From Morella rubra (lineage: Eukaryota; Streptophyta; Magnoliopsida; Fagales; Myricaceae), in NCBI GenBank assembly GCA_003952965.2, contig CM025854.1:7049717-7113716 (forward strand): a stretch of 64,000 nt of DNA, in the 5' to 3' direction. Below, one piece after another: positions 23,100-36,300 of this stretch. A program made the translations under genes and the position numbers. Below the pieces are notes generated by a model. The model was not told the DNA's origin, made no database searches, and saw only the letters and a list, made by a program, of their open reading frames with translations. Every line of letters starts with the position of its first letter. The first letter of the stretch is position 1.

Positions 23100-24450
23100 T
23101 TCGTGTTTCCAGATTTGCCCTTGGTTTGTGCAGCGTATAGGGGCAGCTTTTATGATCGTACGGGCTTAAGTGAAAAAAAGGAGCCTGAGGCCCATTATGG
23201 TACATTGGAATAAGTCAATGCCCAGATCTATGAGCCCAAGTTGTAGAGTCTCTGACGCTTCACGGGAACGAAGGGAAGAGTCTTGAACATCTTTTTTGAG
23301 TTCGGGAATATCGAATCGGTGATGTTTGGGATTTTGAGTTCGGAAATATTGGAAAGCTGGATCCTCTTAATTTCGTCGCACACACAAATTAACCAATTAG
23401 CCTAGGCAGCAAATAAAATACTGAAAACTCTACAGTACTAAAATCATCTCATTCAATTCCTTCGTATTGATCAATTGTCTCATGGAAAAAAAACATTTTT
23501 TGCCTCTCAATTATTAAAGTTTTGACACTTTACATTTCTAGCTATTGATTTCGTTGCATTTCACCTTCTCAATTACCAACCGTTTACACTTTGAACTCTC
23601 AATCTTTAATTTCAATGAAAATTATTATTTTTTGTTTAATGAAATGACGATTTTACCTTCATACAAAACATAATGATAAAAAAACCATGAGGATAAAATC
23701 GTCGTGTCACTGAAACAAAATAACAATTTTCGTCTAAATTAACAGTTGAGGATATAAAGTGTAAATAATTAGTAGTTAAAAAACGAAATGTAATGAAATC
23801 GATAGTTTTTTATGCAAAAAGTTAGAACTCCAATGGTCGGTGAGCAAAATCTATACTTAACCCATTGCCCAAGGGTCTAGAATTCCCAATGACTCCATAT
23901 TCAATTCAAGTAAAACTTGAATTGTTCAGAAAATAAAAATAAAACTTGAATTGAATAATCACCAAAAAGGTGTCTGATAAGTTGAACCCAAAAAGCCAAA
24001 ATAGACTCAAAGTACTCGGCTAGATCTGGTTGCATAAATCATCTCTTTCCACCATCTGTAAGTTCCCCAAATATACTGCACTGACGATCTATTTGTCATA
24101 TCATATATACTTGATATCAACTTAAGCCTAGGAGATTCCAGGCAGAACGGGGTTTTAATGGATGCCTGGAGTTGGGCAAAGAGAGACAATTGCATAATTT
24201 GGGGAAAAAAAAAAGTTGCCCCGGTTTCACCAGTTCATGTGCCACTAGAATAATACCACTTCAATAAGTATGATGCAAAGTATTACACCGTTCCAGCAAA
24301 ATTTGAAAAACTAGGAGAATTGGGATTACAGCCAACCCTCAAAAACCTGAGTCTAATGTGCATCCATCAAAGTCTAAATCCTTTTGCAGGCTATTATTAA
24401 CCCAATTTTTCAAGCACGCCTAGAATGCAGCAGCAGATCAAGAAGGCTGG
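23100..24450. other. spacer between eIF4A and the THO6-like gene
   Basis: Holds the eIF4A promoter side, the foldback element at 23491-23860, and presumably the 3' untranslated region of the THO6-like gene from about 24200 upward. No further exon is seen. Confidence 0.45.
23491..23860. mobile_element. foldback MITE with ~170-bp inverted arms
   Basis: The left arm runs from about 23491, with GATTTCGTTGCATTTC, CAATTACCAACCGTTTACAC and ATGACGATTTTACC. It is repeated in inverted order in the right arm, as TCGTCGTGTCACTGA, CTAAATTAACAGTTGAGG and GAAATGTAATGAAATCGATAG. The arms nearly meet at a short loop near 23670. A second member lies at 63277-63647. Confidence 0.8.
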
Positions 24451-27400
24451 TCATATGGATCTGCAACGAAATGTGCAGAGGTGGCTTCCAAACTGTGAGA
24501 TAACATCTACAAGACCTCCATAACCTCCCACGGCTGTAACCTGTAACCAACGGGTTAGCCAACATGAGAATCAGGTTAAGCATAAACATCATTAATCAGA
24601 AGTCAAAACCATTCGGATATGAGGATGTTTTTTCCGGAGCGGACCAGATATTGCCAACTACCTAGAAACAGTAAGCGCTTTCAATGAGAGAACAAGATTT
24701 GACCTGCATCAGAAGTTCAGAAATCTTCTTTTGACTTTGGTTTTGTTTTTTTAGTATCGTGTGATTCTTTAGTAGGAAGTGAGGTTCAGAAAGACAACAA
24801 ATCGCGAAAATTCATCATTTGATGATTGGATCTTTTGATAGAACAAATGGATGCAAGCTATTCAGAGAATAGCCGAGCCAACTGTTGCAAACCAACACTT
24901 CACAGTGAAAATACCTGGTAACTAAACCTTCTTCCCCTTGCATTAAGATTAGCTATGGCGCCGACTGGCCCTATCTAGTACTATCTCCCCAATTCACTAT
25001 AGTACATAGTGAAAACGCAATGAAATAACTTCAGTGACATCTAACATGGAAAAAAAGGTATCATTTTGCAAGGATGTAATTTTGTGGTTTACATCAAGCT
25101 GCATCTTCTACCAGGAGCAAGGACACAGCTGTATCATATACTAACATGAACACAGACAGTAATATCGAAAGATGATCGAAAATAATGGCAATGTAAGCAG
25201 TAAATATCTCGCCATCCAGCCAACAAATAGAAGATATGAACCAAACTCCATCTTAATTGTTTTAACACACTCAGCAACTGATAACTTCAAAGAAAATATA
25301 CCTGTAAACAATAAGGAATTAGGGGATTAAATCAGAACATACCCCAGATGGATGTACAGAGACAGAAAATGCTGACAGAGGCGCACATTGTATTTGTGAA
25401 AGAATCGCCCCATTGATGTCAAAACGACACAGGAGAGGTTCTGCTCCAACAGCTAGAACCTGTGTAGTATTTTTTTTAATAAGTTCACTTATCTCACTAA
25501 CTAGAGAACACCATACTTGAACTAGAACAAATAGTTCCAACTAATCTCAATCACTCAAAAACAATAAATCAACTTACCTGATTATCATCAAACAACACAT
25601 CCTGCACAGAAGCACGAGTTGAAATTCTTGAAACGCACTCGGAAGCAGGAAGATTCCAAATGGATAAACTCCTACCACCACCACAGGCCTACGAAGGTAA
25701 AGGTTGATTATTAGGTCATACCCCAAAAGCCAACTATAAAACCATACTTATTTTATACTTCAACTGATAAACTCTTTATAGGAAATGTATCTGTTTTGTC
25801 AATAGCCTGTACAACTCAGACAGGCACAGCCTTATAATATCAGCCTTACCAAACCATCACACATTTTGGCTAACAATTAAAATCTCAAAGCAATGACTTG
25901 TCTTCTGATGCGACAGATAAATTACAAAATTGAAAGAATACAAGCTTGTACAATTGCAGAAAAGACTTTCTCCACCACAAGATGTCAAGTATCAAGAACA
26001 CAGTGGGATGGCAGGCCTTTTATTTTTTTTTTTTTTTTTCTCAGACAAGCTACCTTACACATGAATAAAAGCTTGATTGACGCTAGGGAGAATCATTCAT
26101 GGTCCTTCATGAGAAAGAATACTTAGAAGAAAACAGAACAAGTGAACATGTAAAGAAATCAAAGAAAAGAAAAGGGAAAAAAGAAAAAAAGGCAATTGTG
26201 TTCTTAAATCTTACCAACCAACTCTCACGTCCATCAAGAGCAATGCAGCTAACACAGGAGAAGAAGCCTTTTGACTTTGTATTCTCGGCTGGATTAATTA
26301 CTTGAGTACACTTTCCACTTCTGCAATCTAGGTAACACCCTGTATTAGAAGTAAATAGCATAAAACTAATAACTTTTAAAATTTTAAACACATAACAAAG
26401 TGTTGCAAAAACCTGTAACAACATTCTTAAAGAGGACAATTTATCTGAGCAAAATTCTATCTAAATCTTCACAAATTGAAGGTAAGAGAATAAAGTTTTA
26501 CCCCATATTCGTGCAGTCCCATCCTCAGAACCAGTTATCACCTGAAAATATTAAAACCATAATAAGAACAAATAGTAGGAGAATCCCTGTAGTTCATCTC
26601 TTACTTCAAATGCGATGAGCTGTAGTAGTGTTAATTGAGATTGTGATGACACAATCACATAGAAAGAAACCAATAATAGACTTCCGTGGATATGTTGCAA
26701 TAATCAGCCAGTACATAAGCATTGAAGTTTTTAAGCAAATAATATAATTCTTATTATTTTTTAGACTCTCCCTCACTTCATTCTATCTCTGGCCCTAGCC
26801 CCTCTTCCTTTTTGGCAGTCCTTTTAAGCTCTTCTCTTCTAAACATGTTTGCTCCATTTTCTATTTCCCAAAAGATTTCCTGGTTTTCCCAATAATTACA
26901 ACTTAAACCAACATATATACATATTACAACCTAACAAAACGAGCCTACATACCAATTCACAAAATGGGACAAGTCAACTAAAGATGGAGAATGACATTCA
27001 CCAGGAAAAAGAAAGGAGGACATCACCTGATTGACAGAGCTTCGGGCTACTACACAATGTAAGTAATCTGAATGCCCTTTAAAAACTACTTTGATTTTAC
27101 CCGTTTCCTGAAAAGCAATTACAATCAATGCTGAAAACAGAAGCAGCTATGAAAATAAATCAAGAGACCTGAAATCATCTGTAAGAGAATAAGATTCTCA
27201 TTGTTTCTATGAGGAAACTCCATCAGATAAGTAATATATTCACCTTGAACAGATACGTACCACATCCCAGCAATATGCACAACAATCACCAGATGCAGAA
27301 AAGATAGATCCCTCCTATAGTAGCATATATGATATAAACATACACGCAGTCATAAAGAGACATATATATTGCCACCACTCTTTGGAGGCGGGGGGATTTT

Positions 27401-29455
27401 ATATAACAAAAGAACTGACGATACTACAGACCTGCATATTAACAGCTATGGCATTATTTTCAGGGATTGGAGAAAGAGCACCCCAAGGACCTCTAGAAGA
27501 CAAAAGAAACAGAAACTGAGTTGGTAATATTGTGATCAACACAAATAGAATAAGATATATTATAGAATGACAGAACGACAGAATTTTTATACGTGAGTGC
27601 ATATATAACTCACTTATGTTGAGGATTCACCAGGTCAAGTACAGGCTTCATATGGTTCCCTGCCAGGACAGAAAGTAAAACGTGTCCATAAATTACATGA
27701 TTTTGACAAACCTAAGTAAAACATATCCATCAATTACATGATTTTGACAAACCTAAGTAAAACATGTCCATAAATTACATGATTTTGACAAACTTAAGTA
27801 AAACATGTCCATAAATTCCATGATTTTGACAAACAAAAGCAATGTCAAACAACTGTTGAATAACAAAATGTGAAGCAAAAAACAAGAATAACAAGTAACT
27901 AGGAAGTAGAAAGTCCTTTTAAGCAATACACAAACCGCATGACAGTCTGACAACAGTGACTACCTAAAGTTAAACAATATCCTAATCAACAAGTGTCGAT
28001 TACCTTGCAAAGAAATAAGCACATCTGAATTCGTAAATTCCTTCCATCTCCACCCTCGAATATGGCCATCATCACCACAACTACAGAAAAAAAAGTACAA
28101 AATGGCATATTTTAAGTACCTATTTAGATCAACTAGCATGTATATCCAATAACTCATGTCTTAGTGGGTATGCGTTCGGTGTATGCGTAGCAACCTCTAC
28201 TCGAATCTAATCTTAGTTTACCCAGTTCAATGCTCGATTCGGCTTGTTGACACCTAAACTCAACGAATCAGCCAAATACAAAGCAAATATATGTTGTCAT
28301 AATTTTCATTCTACAACTGCAGTGAACAATCTTCTGCTCCATCTTTGTCATAATGCCCATTCATTTTTTTCAAAAAATGGGGGAAAAACTAAAGCGACCA
28401 AAAATAATATAACATGTTCAAAGGACATTGGTACTCCTATATTTTTAGCGTGAAGATATTTTTAGCCAGGATACAGAATTATCAAGAGAACGAATGTAGA
28501 ATGCAAGAAATCCAAGTACAAGCCACCCAAACAGAATTATAAAGAGATGGTAGTAATATTTCATATTCTACCTGAAACACATTCCTCTATGAGCTCGTAT
28601 TGATAATTATCCGAAGAATAATCTAAATGCTTTTGCTACGCCATTTTGAGGGCAAAAAATTATCTCAAAAAGCATCCTAAAGAGATGATAGGAGCAGCAA
28701 GGCTAGAAGATCTCTAGTAATATTTGATATTCTAATTGAAACACATTCCTCTATGAGCTTGTATCGATAATTATCCCGCGAATGATCTAAATCGCTACGC
28801 CATTTTGAGGGCAACAAAATTATCTCAAAAGCATTGTAGAGCATTACAGACTGAGGAAATGTATCCAGCATTATGACCATTTTGTGCAAGAAAATTAAAC
28901 GAGATGGTCACATACATACCTTAGTAACAAAGTATCTTCACCATTTCCATAGAATTTGATATCATATGCAGGCCCATCATGCCCTTGCAGAAACCCCTGA
29001 GGTTCAGCCACTAACGGTCTACAAAATTCCAATCACATGTGAGCTGAGCTTAAAATATCTAACCAACCACGTATATATATCGCCATGCCTACTTACTGTT
29101 GCGCCTTTGTACCGCTAAAACCCAATTGCTGCAACCAAAAAGTTAAAACAACGAAACAAAAGAGGTAAACCATTAGGATCAACAACCGTGGAAAGTTGGA
29201 AACTCAATTCAATGCAATATCAGTTGAAATGAGACGCAGGTTAAAAAAACAAAGTCTAACGAGCTGGGAAATGCAGGTTGAGACGGAGTAGGAGGCGAGC
29301 GACCCATCACTAGAGGCCACGACGATGGTGTCCGGGTTAGGGTTTTTGGAGGGTGCCCAAACAGTCCGGAAAATGGTTCGGGTTCGGATCTCCCTCTCCT
29401 TCAATATGCTTTGCCTGTATGCATCTTCGTCCCAGTTCGTCGCGTCTCCGCACAT
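24451..29455 (-). CDS. THO6: THO complex subunit 6-like WD40 protein (DWA1 type)
   Basis: Thirteen coding exons on the minus strand: 29261-29455, 29097-29128, 28920-29018, 28004-28080, 27614-27659, 27432-27492, 27261-27314, 27027-27107, 26502-26541, 26215-26327, 25578-25688, 25343-25459 and 24451-24540. Every junction has GT/AG and joins in phase, giving 371 residues. The protein begins MCGDATNWDEDAYRQSILKE, followed by TIVVASSDGSLASYSV. WD-type blades include HDGPAYDIKFYG, CGDDGHIRGWRWKE, SASGDCCAYCWDV, FKGHSDYLHCV, SEDGTARIWG and GGRSLSIWNLPA. Arabidopsis THO6/DWA1 has the same N-terminus and size. By family knowledge it is a subunit of the nuclear THO/TREX mRNA-export complex and, as DWA1, a proposed CUL4-DDB1 substrate receptor in abscisic-acid signalling. 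Its exons 1-3 are duplicated upstream at 31075-31610. Confidence 0.9.
27677..27840. repeat. minisatellite, 41-bp unit, four copies, in a THO6 intron
   Basis: Units start at 27677, 27718, 27759 and 27800 with AAAACRTRTCCAT followed by TACATGATTTTGACAAAC. They differ by one to three bases. The array sits between exons 4 and 5 of the THO6-like gene. Confidence 0.9.
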
Positions 29456-29775
29456 TGTGGTTTGGACTTTGCACTGGTTATTGTTTGGAACTTCTGAAAG
29501 TCTTGAGCCTTCGCTCTCCTTTACCGTTCTGACAGAGAGCTTAAAATCGCTGACGGCAACAGATACGAATGTTAACAAGAGGCGGTGTTACAGCCTCCGT
29601 GTTCAAAATGTCGTCTTCATAAAAGACAAAACGAGTTTCACTTCCAACCAAAATATCATCGCGTCGAAAAACTTCTCGGCAGCCACGGATGGCTTTGTAA
29701 CGCGAAAATATCGCCGTTTTAGATAGGATATTTCAAGATTATAATTTGTGTGGCGTTTGTTTGCCTAATATTTCG
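28370..29775. repeat. large direct duplication, copy 1 (THO6 5' part)
   Basis: This ~1.4-kb block appears identical to 30525-31930 at an offset of 2155 bp. It holds exons 1-3, the intervening introns and the promoter side of the THO6-like gene. Copy 1 is contiguous with downstream exons 4-13. Confidence 0.92.
28551..28835. repeat. diverged tandem duplication (period ~164 bp) in THO6 intron 3
   Basis: TAGTAATATTT..GATATTCTA and AAACACATTCCTCTATGAGC start at 28551 and again at 28715. Both continue through CTACGCCATTTTGAGGGCAA. It is older than the large duplication, since both halves recur at 30706-30990. Confidence 0.8.
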
Positions 29776-30524
29776 GCTAAAAGATTCTTAAAATTTTAAG
29801 AATATTTTCCTTCAACAAATAAAAGCTACGTCTTTGAGAATTTTTTTAATTAGACCCGTCAAGATTGAACATCATCAAGTCAGGCCGAAGCCCCCCACTA
29901 AAACTCGAGAACATCACATAACTTGCAAAGCTCTCCATGTCTGTCTAATGAAGTGGTTTATTCTACTAATCTTTATCATGCTAATTACACACTTATAGGG
30001 TATTTGTTTAAATTATATAGCTTTATTGAAGGGCATAAAATGGTTGGGAAAGAAAAAATTGAACTTTTAGAAATTTGTTGGTACATATTGACCGATCTAA
30101 AGTGGTGTTTCAGAGCCAAAATTTTGGGTTGCCCAAACAGGACAAAATGGTTCGTTCGGATCTCCCTCTCCTTGTGCTTTGCCTGTACATATCATCAGTT
30201 CGTCGCGACGCACATTGTGGTTTGGACATGATTTTGCAAACTAAGGTCCATAAAATGTTTGGAACCAAAATGTTAACAAGTAACTAGGAAGTAGAAAGTC
30301 CTTTTAAGCAATACACAAACCGCATGACAGTCTGACAACAGTGACTACCCAATATCCTAATACCGTTGCTGATCTGAATTCGAGAATATGGCTTACAAAA
30401 TGGCGTACCTATTTAGAGCATGGTCAATGCGTAGCAATACTCGAATCTAATGTTTAAGTTCAATGCTCGATTCGGCGTTGTCAACGAATTAGCGTCTCTG
30501 CAGTGAACAATCTTTTCAATAATG
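29776..30524. repeat. deletion-riddled mosaic between the two THO6 5' copies
   Basis: Three parts follow each other. First, 29776-30130 matches 31931-32405 with segments missing. Second, about 30131-30228 matches the exon-1 region 29350-29463 with small gaps. Third, about 30275-30524 matches 27887-28369 with many short gaps, which leave only scraps of exon 4. The differences are almost all deletions. There is no intact coding exon here. Confidence 0.8.
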
Positions 30525-31930
30525 TCAAAAAATGGGGGAAAAACTAAAGCGACCAAAAATAATATAACATGTTCAAAGGACATTGGTACTCCTATATTTT
30601 TAGCGTGAAGATATTTTTAGCCAGGATACAGAATTATCAAGAGAACGAATGTAGAATGCAAGAAATCCAAGTACAAGCCACCCAAACAGAATTATAAAGA
30701 GATGGTAGTAATATTTCATATTCTACCTGAAACACATTCCTCTATGAGCTCGTATTGATAATTATCCGAAGAATAATCTAAATGCTTTTGCTACGCCATT
30801 TTGAGGGCAAAAAATTATCTCAAAAAGCATCCTAAAGAGATGATAGGAGCAGCAAGGCTAGAAGATCTCTAGTAATATTTGATATTCTAATTGAAACACA
30901 TTCCTCTATGAGCTTGTATCGATAATTATCCCGCGAATGATCTAAATCGCTACGCCATTTTGAGGGCAACAAAATTATCTCAAAAGCATTGTAGAGCATT
31001 ACAGACTGAGGAAATGTATCCAGCATTATGACCATTTTGTGCAAGAAAATTAAACGAGATGGTCACATACATACCTTAGTAACAAAGTATCTTCACCATT
31101 TCCATAGAATTTGATATCATATGCAGGCCCATCATGCCCTTGCAGAAACCCCTGAGGTTCAGCCACTAACGGTCTACAAAATTCCAATCACATGTGAGCT
31201 GAGCTTAAAATATCTAACCAACCACGTATATATATCGCCATGCCTACTTACTGTTGCGCCTTTGTACCGCTAAAACCCAATTGCTGCAACCAAAAAGTTA
31301 AAACAACGAAACAAAAGAGGTAAACCATTAGGATCAACAACCGTGGAAAGTTGGAAACTCAATTCAATGCAATATCAGTTGAAATGAGACGCAGGTTAAA
31401 AAAACAAAGTCTAACGAGCTGGGAAATGCAGGTTGAGACGGAGTAGGAGGCGAGCGACCCATCACTAGAGGCCACGACGATGGTGTCCGGGTTAGGGTTT
31501 TTGGAGGGTGCCCAAACAGTCCGGAAAATGGTTCGGGTTCGGATCTCCCTCTCCTTCAATATGCTTTGCCTGTATGCATCTTCGTCCCAGTTCGTCGCGT
31601 CTCCGCACATTGTGGTTTGGACTTTGCACTGGTTATTGTTTGGAACTTCTGAAAGTCTTGAGCCTTCGCTCTCCTTTACCGTTCTGACAGAGAGCTTAAA
31701 ATCGCTGACGGCAACAGATACGAATGTTAACAAGAGGCGGTGTTACAGCCTCCGTGTTCAAAATGTCGTCTTCATAAAAGACAAAACGAGTTTCACTTCC
31801 AACCAAAATATCATCGCGTCGAAAAACTTCTCGGCAGCCACGGATGGCTTTGTAACGCGAAAATATCGCCGTTTTAGATAGGATATTTCAAGATTATAAT
31901 TTGTGTGGCGTTTGTTTGCCTAATATTTCG
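30525..31930. repeat. large direct duplication, copy 2 (THO6 5' part)
   Basis: Apparently identical to 28370-29775. Equivalent exons fall at 31416-31610, 31252-31283 and 31075-31173 on the minus strand. Downstream of its exon 3, the next exon is destroyed. Confidence 0.92.
31075..31610 (-). pseudogene. truncated THO6 duplicate (exons 1-3 only)
   Basis: Exons 1-3 repeat those of the intact gene, coding for the first ~108 residues (MCGDATNWDEDAYRQS through DIKFYGNGEDT). The following intron runs into the mosaic region where exon 4 survives only as scraps, so no full WD40 protein can be made from this start unless splicing skips to the real gene's exon 4 near 28080. It shares the same promoter-side sequence, so it may be transcribed. 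It could also be an assembly duplicate rather than real DNA. Confidence 0.75.
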
Positions 31931-33382
31931 GACAATCTAAATACACTCAAAATTTTTTAATATTTATACAAACAAATTCCAAAAATTTCACAAACTTCAA
32001 TAAAATCTCAATATCTAAAAGATTCTTAAAATTTTAAGAATATTTTCCGAAATTTCAACAAATAAAAGCTACTTGGTGTCTTTGACGTTATTTTTTAATT
32101 TTTTTAAATTAAAAAGACCCGTCAAGATTGAACATCATCAAGTCAGGCCGAAGCCCCCCACTAAAACTCGAGAACATCCACATGACACGAACAACCTTGC
32201 AAAGCTCTCCATGTCTGTCTAATGAAGTGGTTTATTCTACTAATCTTTATCATGCTAATTACACACTTATAGGGTATTTGTTTAAATTATATAGCTTTAT
32301 TGAAGGGCATAAAATGGTTGGGAAAGAAAAAATTGAACTTTTAGAAATTTGTTGGTACATATTGACCGATCTAAAGTGGTGTTTCAGAGCCAAAATTTTG
32401 GGTTGCCAAAATTTCCATCTCAATAAAATAACCCTTCATCACATCAAATCATTTTTTTCACTCCAAATAAATATAAAAAAATCATTTAAATCATCTATCT
32501 CTTCACTTTTTCACTAACTCTAATACCCCAACATTTTCACAATCAAACACCACCTAACACACCCACGCCTGGTCAGAAATTGGACACCATTTGAAATTTG
32601 GGCACGTGTCTAGTTGACATGCTCTTGTTCATCAAAATTTGTAATATTTCCTTTAGGAGCAAACATCCTCAAAGTACATCCTAAACAGAAAAGCCGAGTC
32701 ATCAACTACTCTATCAATTAGACACAAAAATACAAAGAAAAGAAGATAAAATTACTCTAGACCTCCAAACTCCAGGGCTAATGACACTTTATAGTCACAA
32801 TTACCAAGTTTGTTGCATATATTTTTTGAACTGTCATATATGTGTCAATATGCACCCTACCTTACAATTCAACATTTGAGATCATTTGCGTGGCCTACTT
32901 TTCACCTAGTTCAATGCAGTGAAATTGATATGTGAAGACTCGATATGATGAATTTGGTAATTTGAATTGAAAAGTATCATTAACCGATAATCTCGGGTGC
33001 GAAGTGATATTTCCTCTAAAGCAAACTAAATGAAAGGAAAATCATCCCTTTGTTGACATTTCATTGTTCAAAAATTAGTCCTGTACATTGTTTGAACAAT
33101 AAATTACAGAATCCAAACCTGTTACTTTAACAGTTCTGCCATCACCAGCTCCAGTATGAAGGAGATTATCATTATTAGTCTGACCATAAAAAACAAACTA
33201 GTTTCACTGCACCTGGGTTGAATTTGGAAAATAGAGCAATCTAAATGTACAAGTACTATAATCAAGGGGTGTCTCTCCTCCAGTTTGACAACCTGATGGA
33301 TTTGTATCTTATGCCATAAGCACAATCTCACCTTGTGAACCTGTCAGGGATGAAGATATAGATTTAGAGAAAGTCATATTTT
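31931..33382. other. spacer upstream of THO6 and downstream of TRB
   Basis: Holds AT-rich MITE-like stretches: 31912-32090 around AAAATTTTAAGAATATTTTCCG, and 32272-32556 ending in AAACACCACC, possibly Tourist-like. No exon is recognised. The right end likely includes the TRB 3' untranslated region. Confidence 0.4.
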
Positions 33383-36300
33383 TTAGTAAAAGCAGCAAGA
33401 ATCTGGATTTTCGATATTACATTTCTCAAAAATATCTTTTGCCAATTGTAACATTGAATCCGTTTCTTCAGCCATCTTTGCAATCCTCTCTGCCTCCTTA
33501 ACTGCTTCGGCTGCTACAAACGATTTGTTTTCTGCTTCAGCAATCTTGTTGGCAGCAGCCTCTGCTGCTTCTTCTACTGTACTATGATCAATGCTCTGCA
33601 ACTGCCTCGGCTGGATGTCCTGTTTTAGGGTTGGTTTCTCAGAAGGGGCCTCGGTTTTCATTTTGTAGCAGTTTTGGACCTGCATTTGATAATGCAGATA
33701 CGGTTCCTCTGTCACCTCAACTTATGTATTTAACCCATCTTGGTATGGAAGACATCATTTGACAGATGATCAAATGAAATCCATATGCTACAAGAATAGA
33801 AGAAAGAAGAGGGCAAAAAGGAGAGGGGGGAGGAGGATATATAGCGGTTGTTCATGAAGTTGAGAAACAACCACTTTCTCCCTACTTCGGTATTAAGACT
33901 TCGGGATAAGCCCGCACAAAAATTGGATCTAGTGGTTCCAGATGAACATAATGGAAGTCCAAAACATGATATGCGATTTATTTTGAGTGAAGTAGATCTC
34001 AATTATATATTCAATAGAAACAACTAGAAAAAAGAAACAAATCCTATTACATGGATTCTTTATGGAGACATTATCTGGCTTCGTTACATAGGGAGTACCA
34101 ACCATTTTCCTTCTGTTGCTTCGTTCTAACTACCAAGAGAGTGCAACTGTCTGATCCGCTTTTGGAAAAATTTAGAAACTCTCCTCAGCTTCAGAACATT
34201 ATAACTTCAGTAACGAACCAAGGAAGAGTTAGCCACATGTGCGCTTTGACTTTAAAATGAATAGTCAAGATTGTTTTGAAGTTTGTTGGAATCATTATAA
34301 GGCTCAGTTCCACCTAATAAGGTCCTAATATGGGACTTGACCCTTATCAAACTCATCTTTCATTCCTTCTCCTTTTCTACTCTATGTGAGACTTGAGGTA
34401 TTACACCTTCATTCCTCTGCTTACTTGCTGTATAGACTAGAGGATCCTTAATGTTGCATTCCAAGATTCCCAATGCAATCTATTCCCTTGAGTTACTCTC
34501 CTAACTTTACAAATAAAATTAACCACGAGTGCGAACACCTAAATAAACCCTAGGCAGCTGGGCCAAAAAGCAAATGACTAGCTTGATCTTGCAAGAGATC
34601 ATTTATTAACAAATGAAAACTAAATTAAGCATGTAATATTGACCAAATAGTAATTCCAAATCTTATTACGTTTGACCATAATACACGAAGTACACACCGG
34701 CTGCTTGAAATTGTATGGGGTAGATGAATGTATTAAGTGAGCCAGCATCATAATTATTCATGATGCACACCACTAAATGAAATAATCTACAGTGAAAACG
34801 TATACGACCAATCACCTTTTCAAGTTTGTCTTGTGCAACCAGCCTCCTCAACCTCGTACTTAACAGCCTCCTAAAATTTTGGGGAACCTCATGTCTTTGC
34901 TGCAGTAATGATTTAGTATAGACAAAACAATCATCTCTCTGAATTATGGCAATTGGAGTCATGATGATGAATGATACATAGGCTAAAAATATTCAGTAAC
35001 CAGGGATGGCAAAGTTAAGAAAGCAGCACAATAGGAAAATTATTCAACACTTACAGAACCGGCCAGACCCTAAAATTCTTTTTTCCTCTGTGGGATCTAA
35101 GAAAGGATCATTCTTATACAGCAGAGAAATAAACGAGATCCTAATTTATGATAATTTTAGCCATTCCGGATTTTCTTGAACAGCTATAGCAGCAGAGGCA
35201 TAACAATGAAATCAAAAGGCATCAGCAGAAACAACTACATTGCTTCCTCTTGGAGTTCACAACCAGAAGAGAGAGGGCAGTAGGATCCCACCCTACAGGG
35301 TATTAGCAACTGTTCCAGGCCTTTGTTCCCCACCCAACAGCAGCTTTTCATGTGTTACCTATCTGCCACTAAGAAGTAAGAACACTATTTCCATCTGACT
35401 TGCATCTTTTAAGCGTGGATTTCAAAATTTTATGCATTAAGTAATTTTTACCCGAATCAGAAAGTCTCCAGGGCTATCTAGACACAAAATTTCCTACAAT
35501 CAAAATTTTCTCGAATTTGGTCTCAGATGTAGAAGTTGGGTATGCCGTGTACTGGGAGCTTCAGTTCTACTCTGAAACTTTGAGTTTAATGACAGGAAAT
35601 ATAGTAGCAGCCTCTACTCACTTCCTTAGGTCATAAGTTTACATCAACTTGAGGCATCAGCAGAATCTAAGGGATAATTCTTCGGAAATCAGATTAATAA
35701 ATTCCCCCATGTTATACAAAAACATTATCACATAAAGGGACAAAATGAATAACTTACCTCAATAAAGCTAACAATTTTACCAGTGTCCAGTCCATTTGGC
35801 TCTTTCAAGGTCGAAAGTGCTTCAAAAATCATTGCATTGTACCTGCAATAAGACTATGTCAAACAAAACAGGAAAGTGATTGACAAAAGAGAAACTATTC
35901 ATGGTACACAAGGCTGTTGGGAATTTATTTGAAGACACTGTTTAACAACTGTAGGCTGATATAAGAAGGTCTTTCTGTTTGAGGACTTCCAGCATGTATC
36001 TCATATTTGTGATTGACTAGCTTAAATTTCTTTAATAAAGAAGGATAATTCTTTCTAATTTTCATCAACATATTGTCTCAAATGACACATCTTAGTGATC
36101 ATTTGCACATGAGTCCACTGATCGGTATCAAAGGCAAGAGAAAAACTAAGTGCCTACCTTGAAGCATTTGTCCCATCCGTTAAGCTCTTCGAACAATCGT
36201 CCACACTTAGACCAACCGTTGCATCATGTGAAACTGAAGCAGCAGTTGAAGTCTGTGCAAGGGTTGATGGAGTACTGGGAACATCTGGGTTGGGTTTTGT

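Noticed and set aside
29325..29726. 133-codon plus-strand open frame (also at 31480-31881)
   Set aside because: It is the antisense shadow of THO6 exon 1 and its upstream region, repeated only because the block is duplicated.
33730..34002. 90-codon minus-strand open frame between TRB exons
   Set aside because: It lies in TRB intron 4. The flanking exons join in phase without it and there is no domain similarity.
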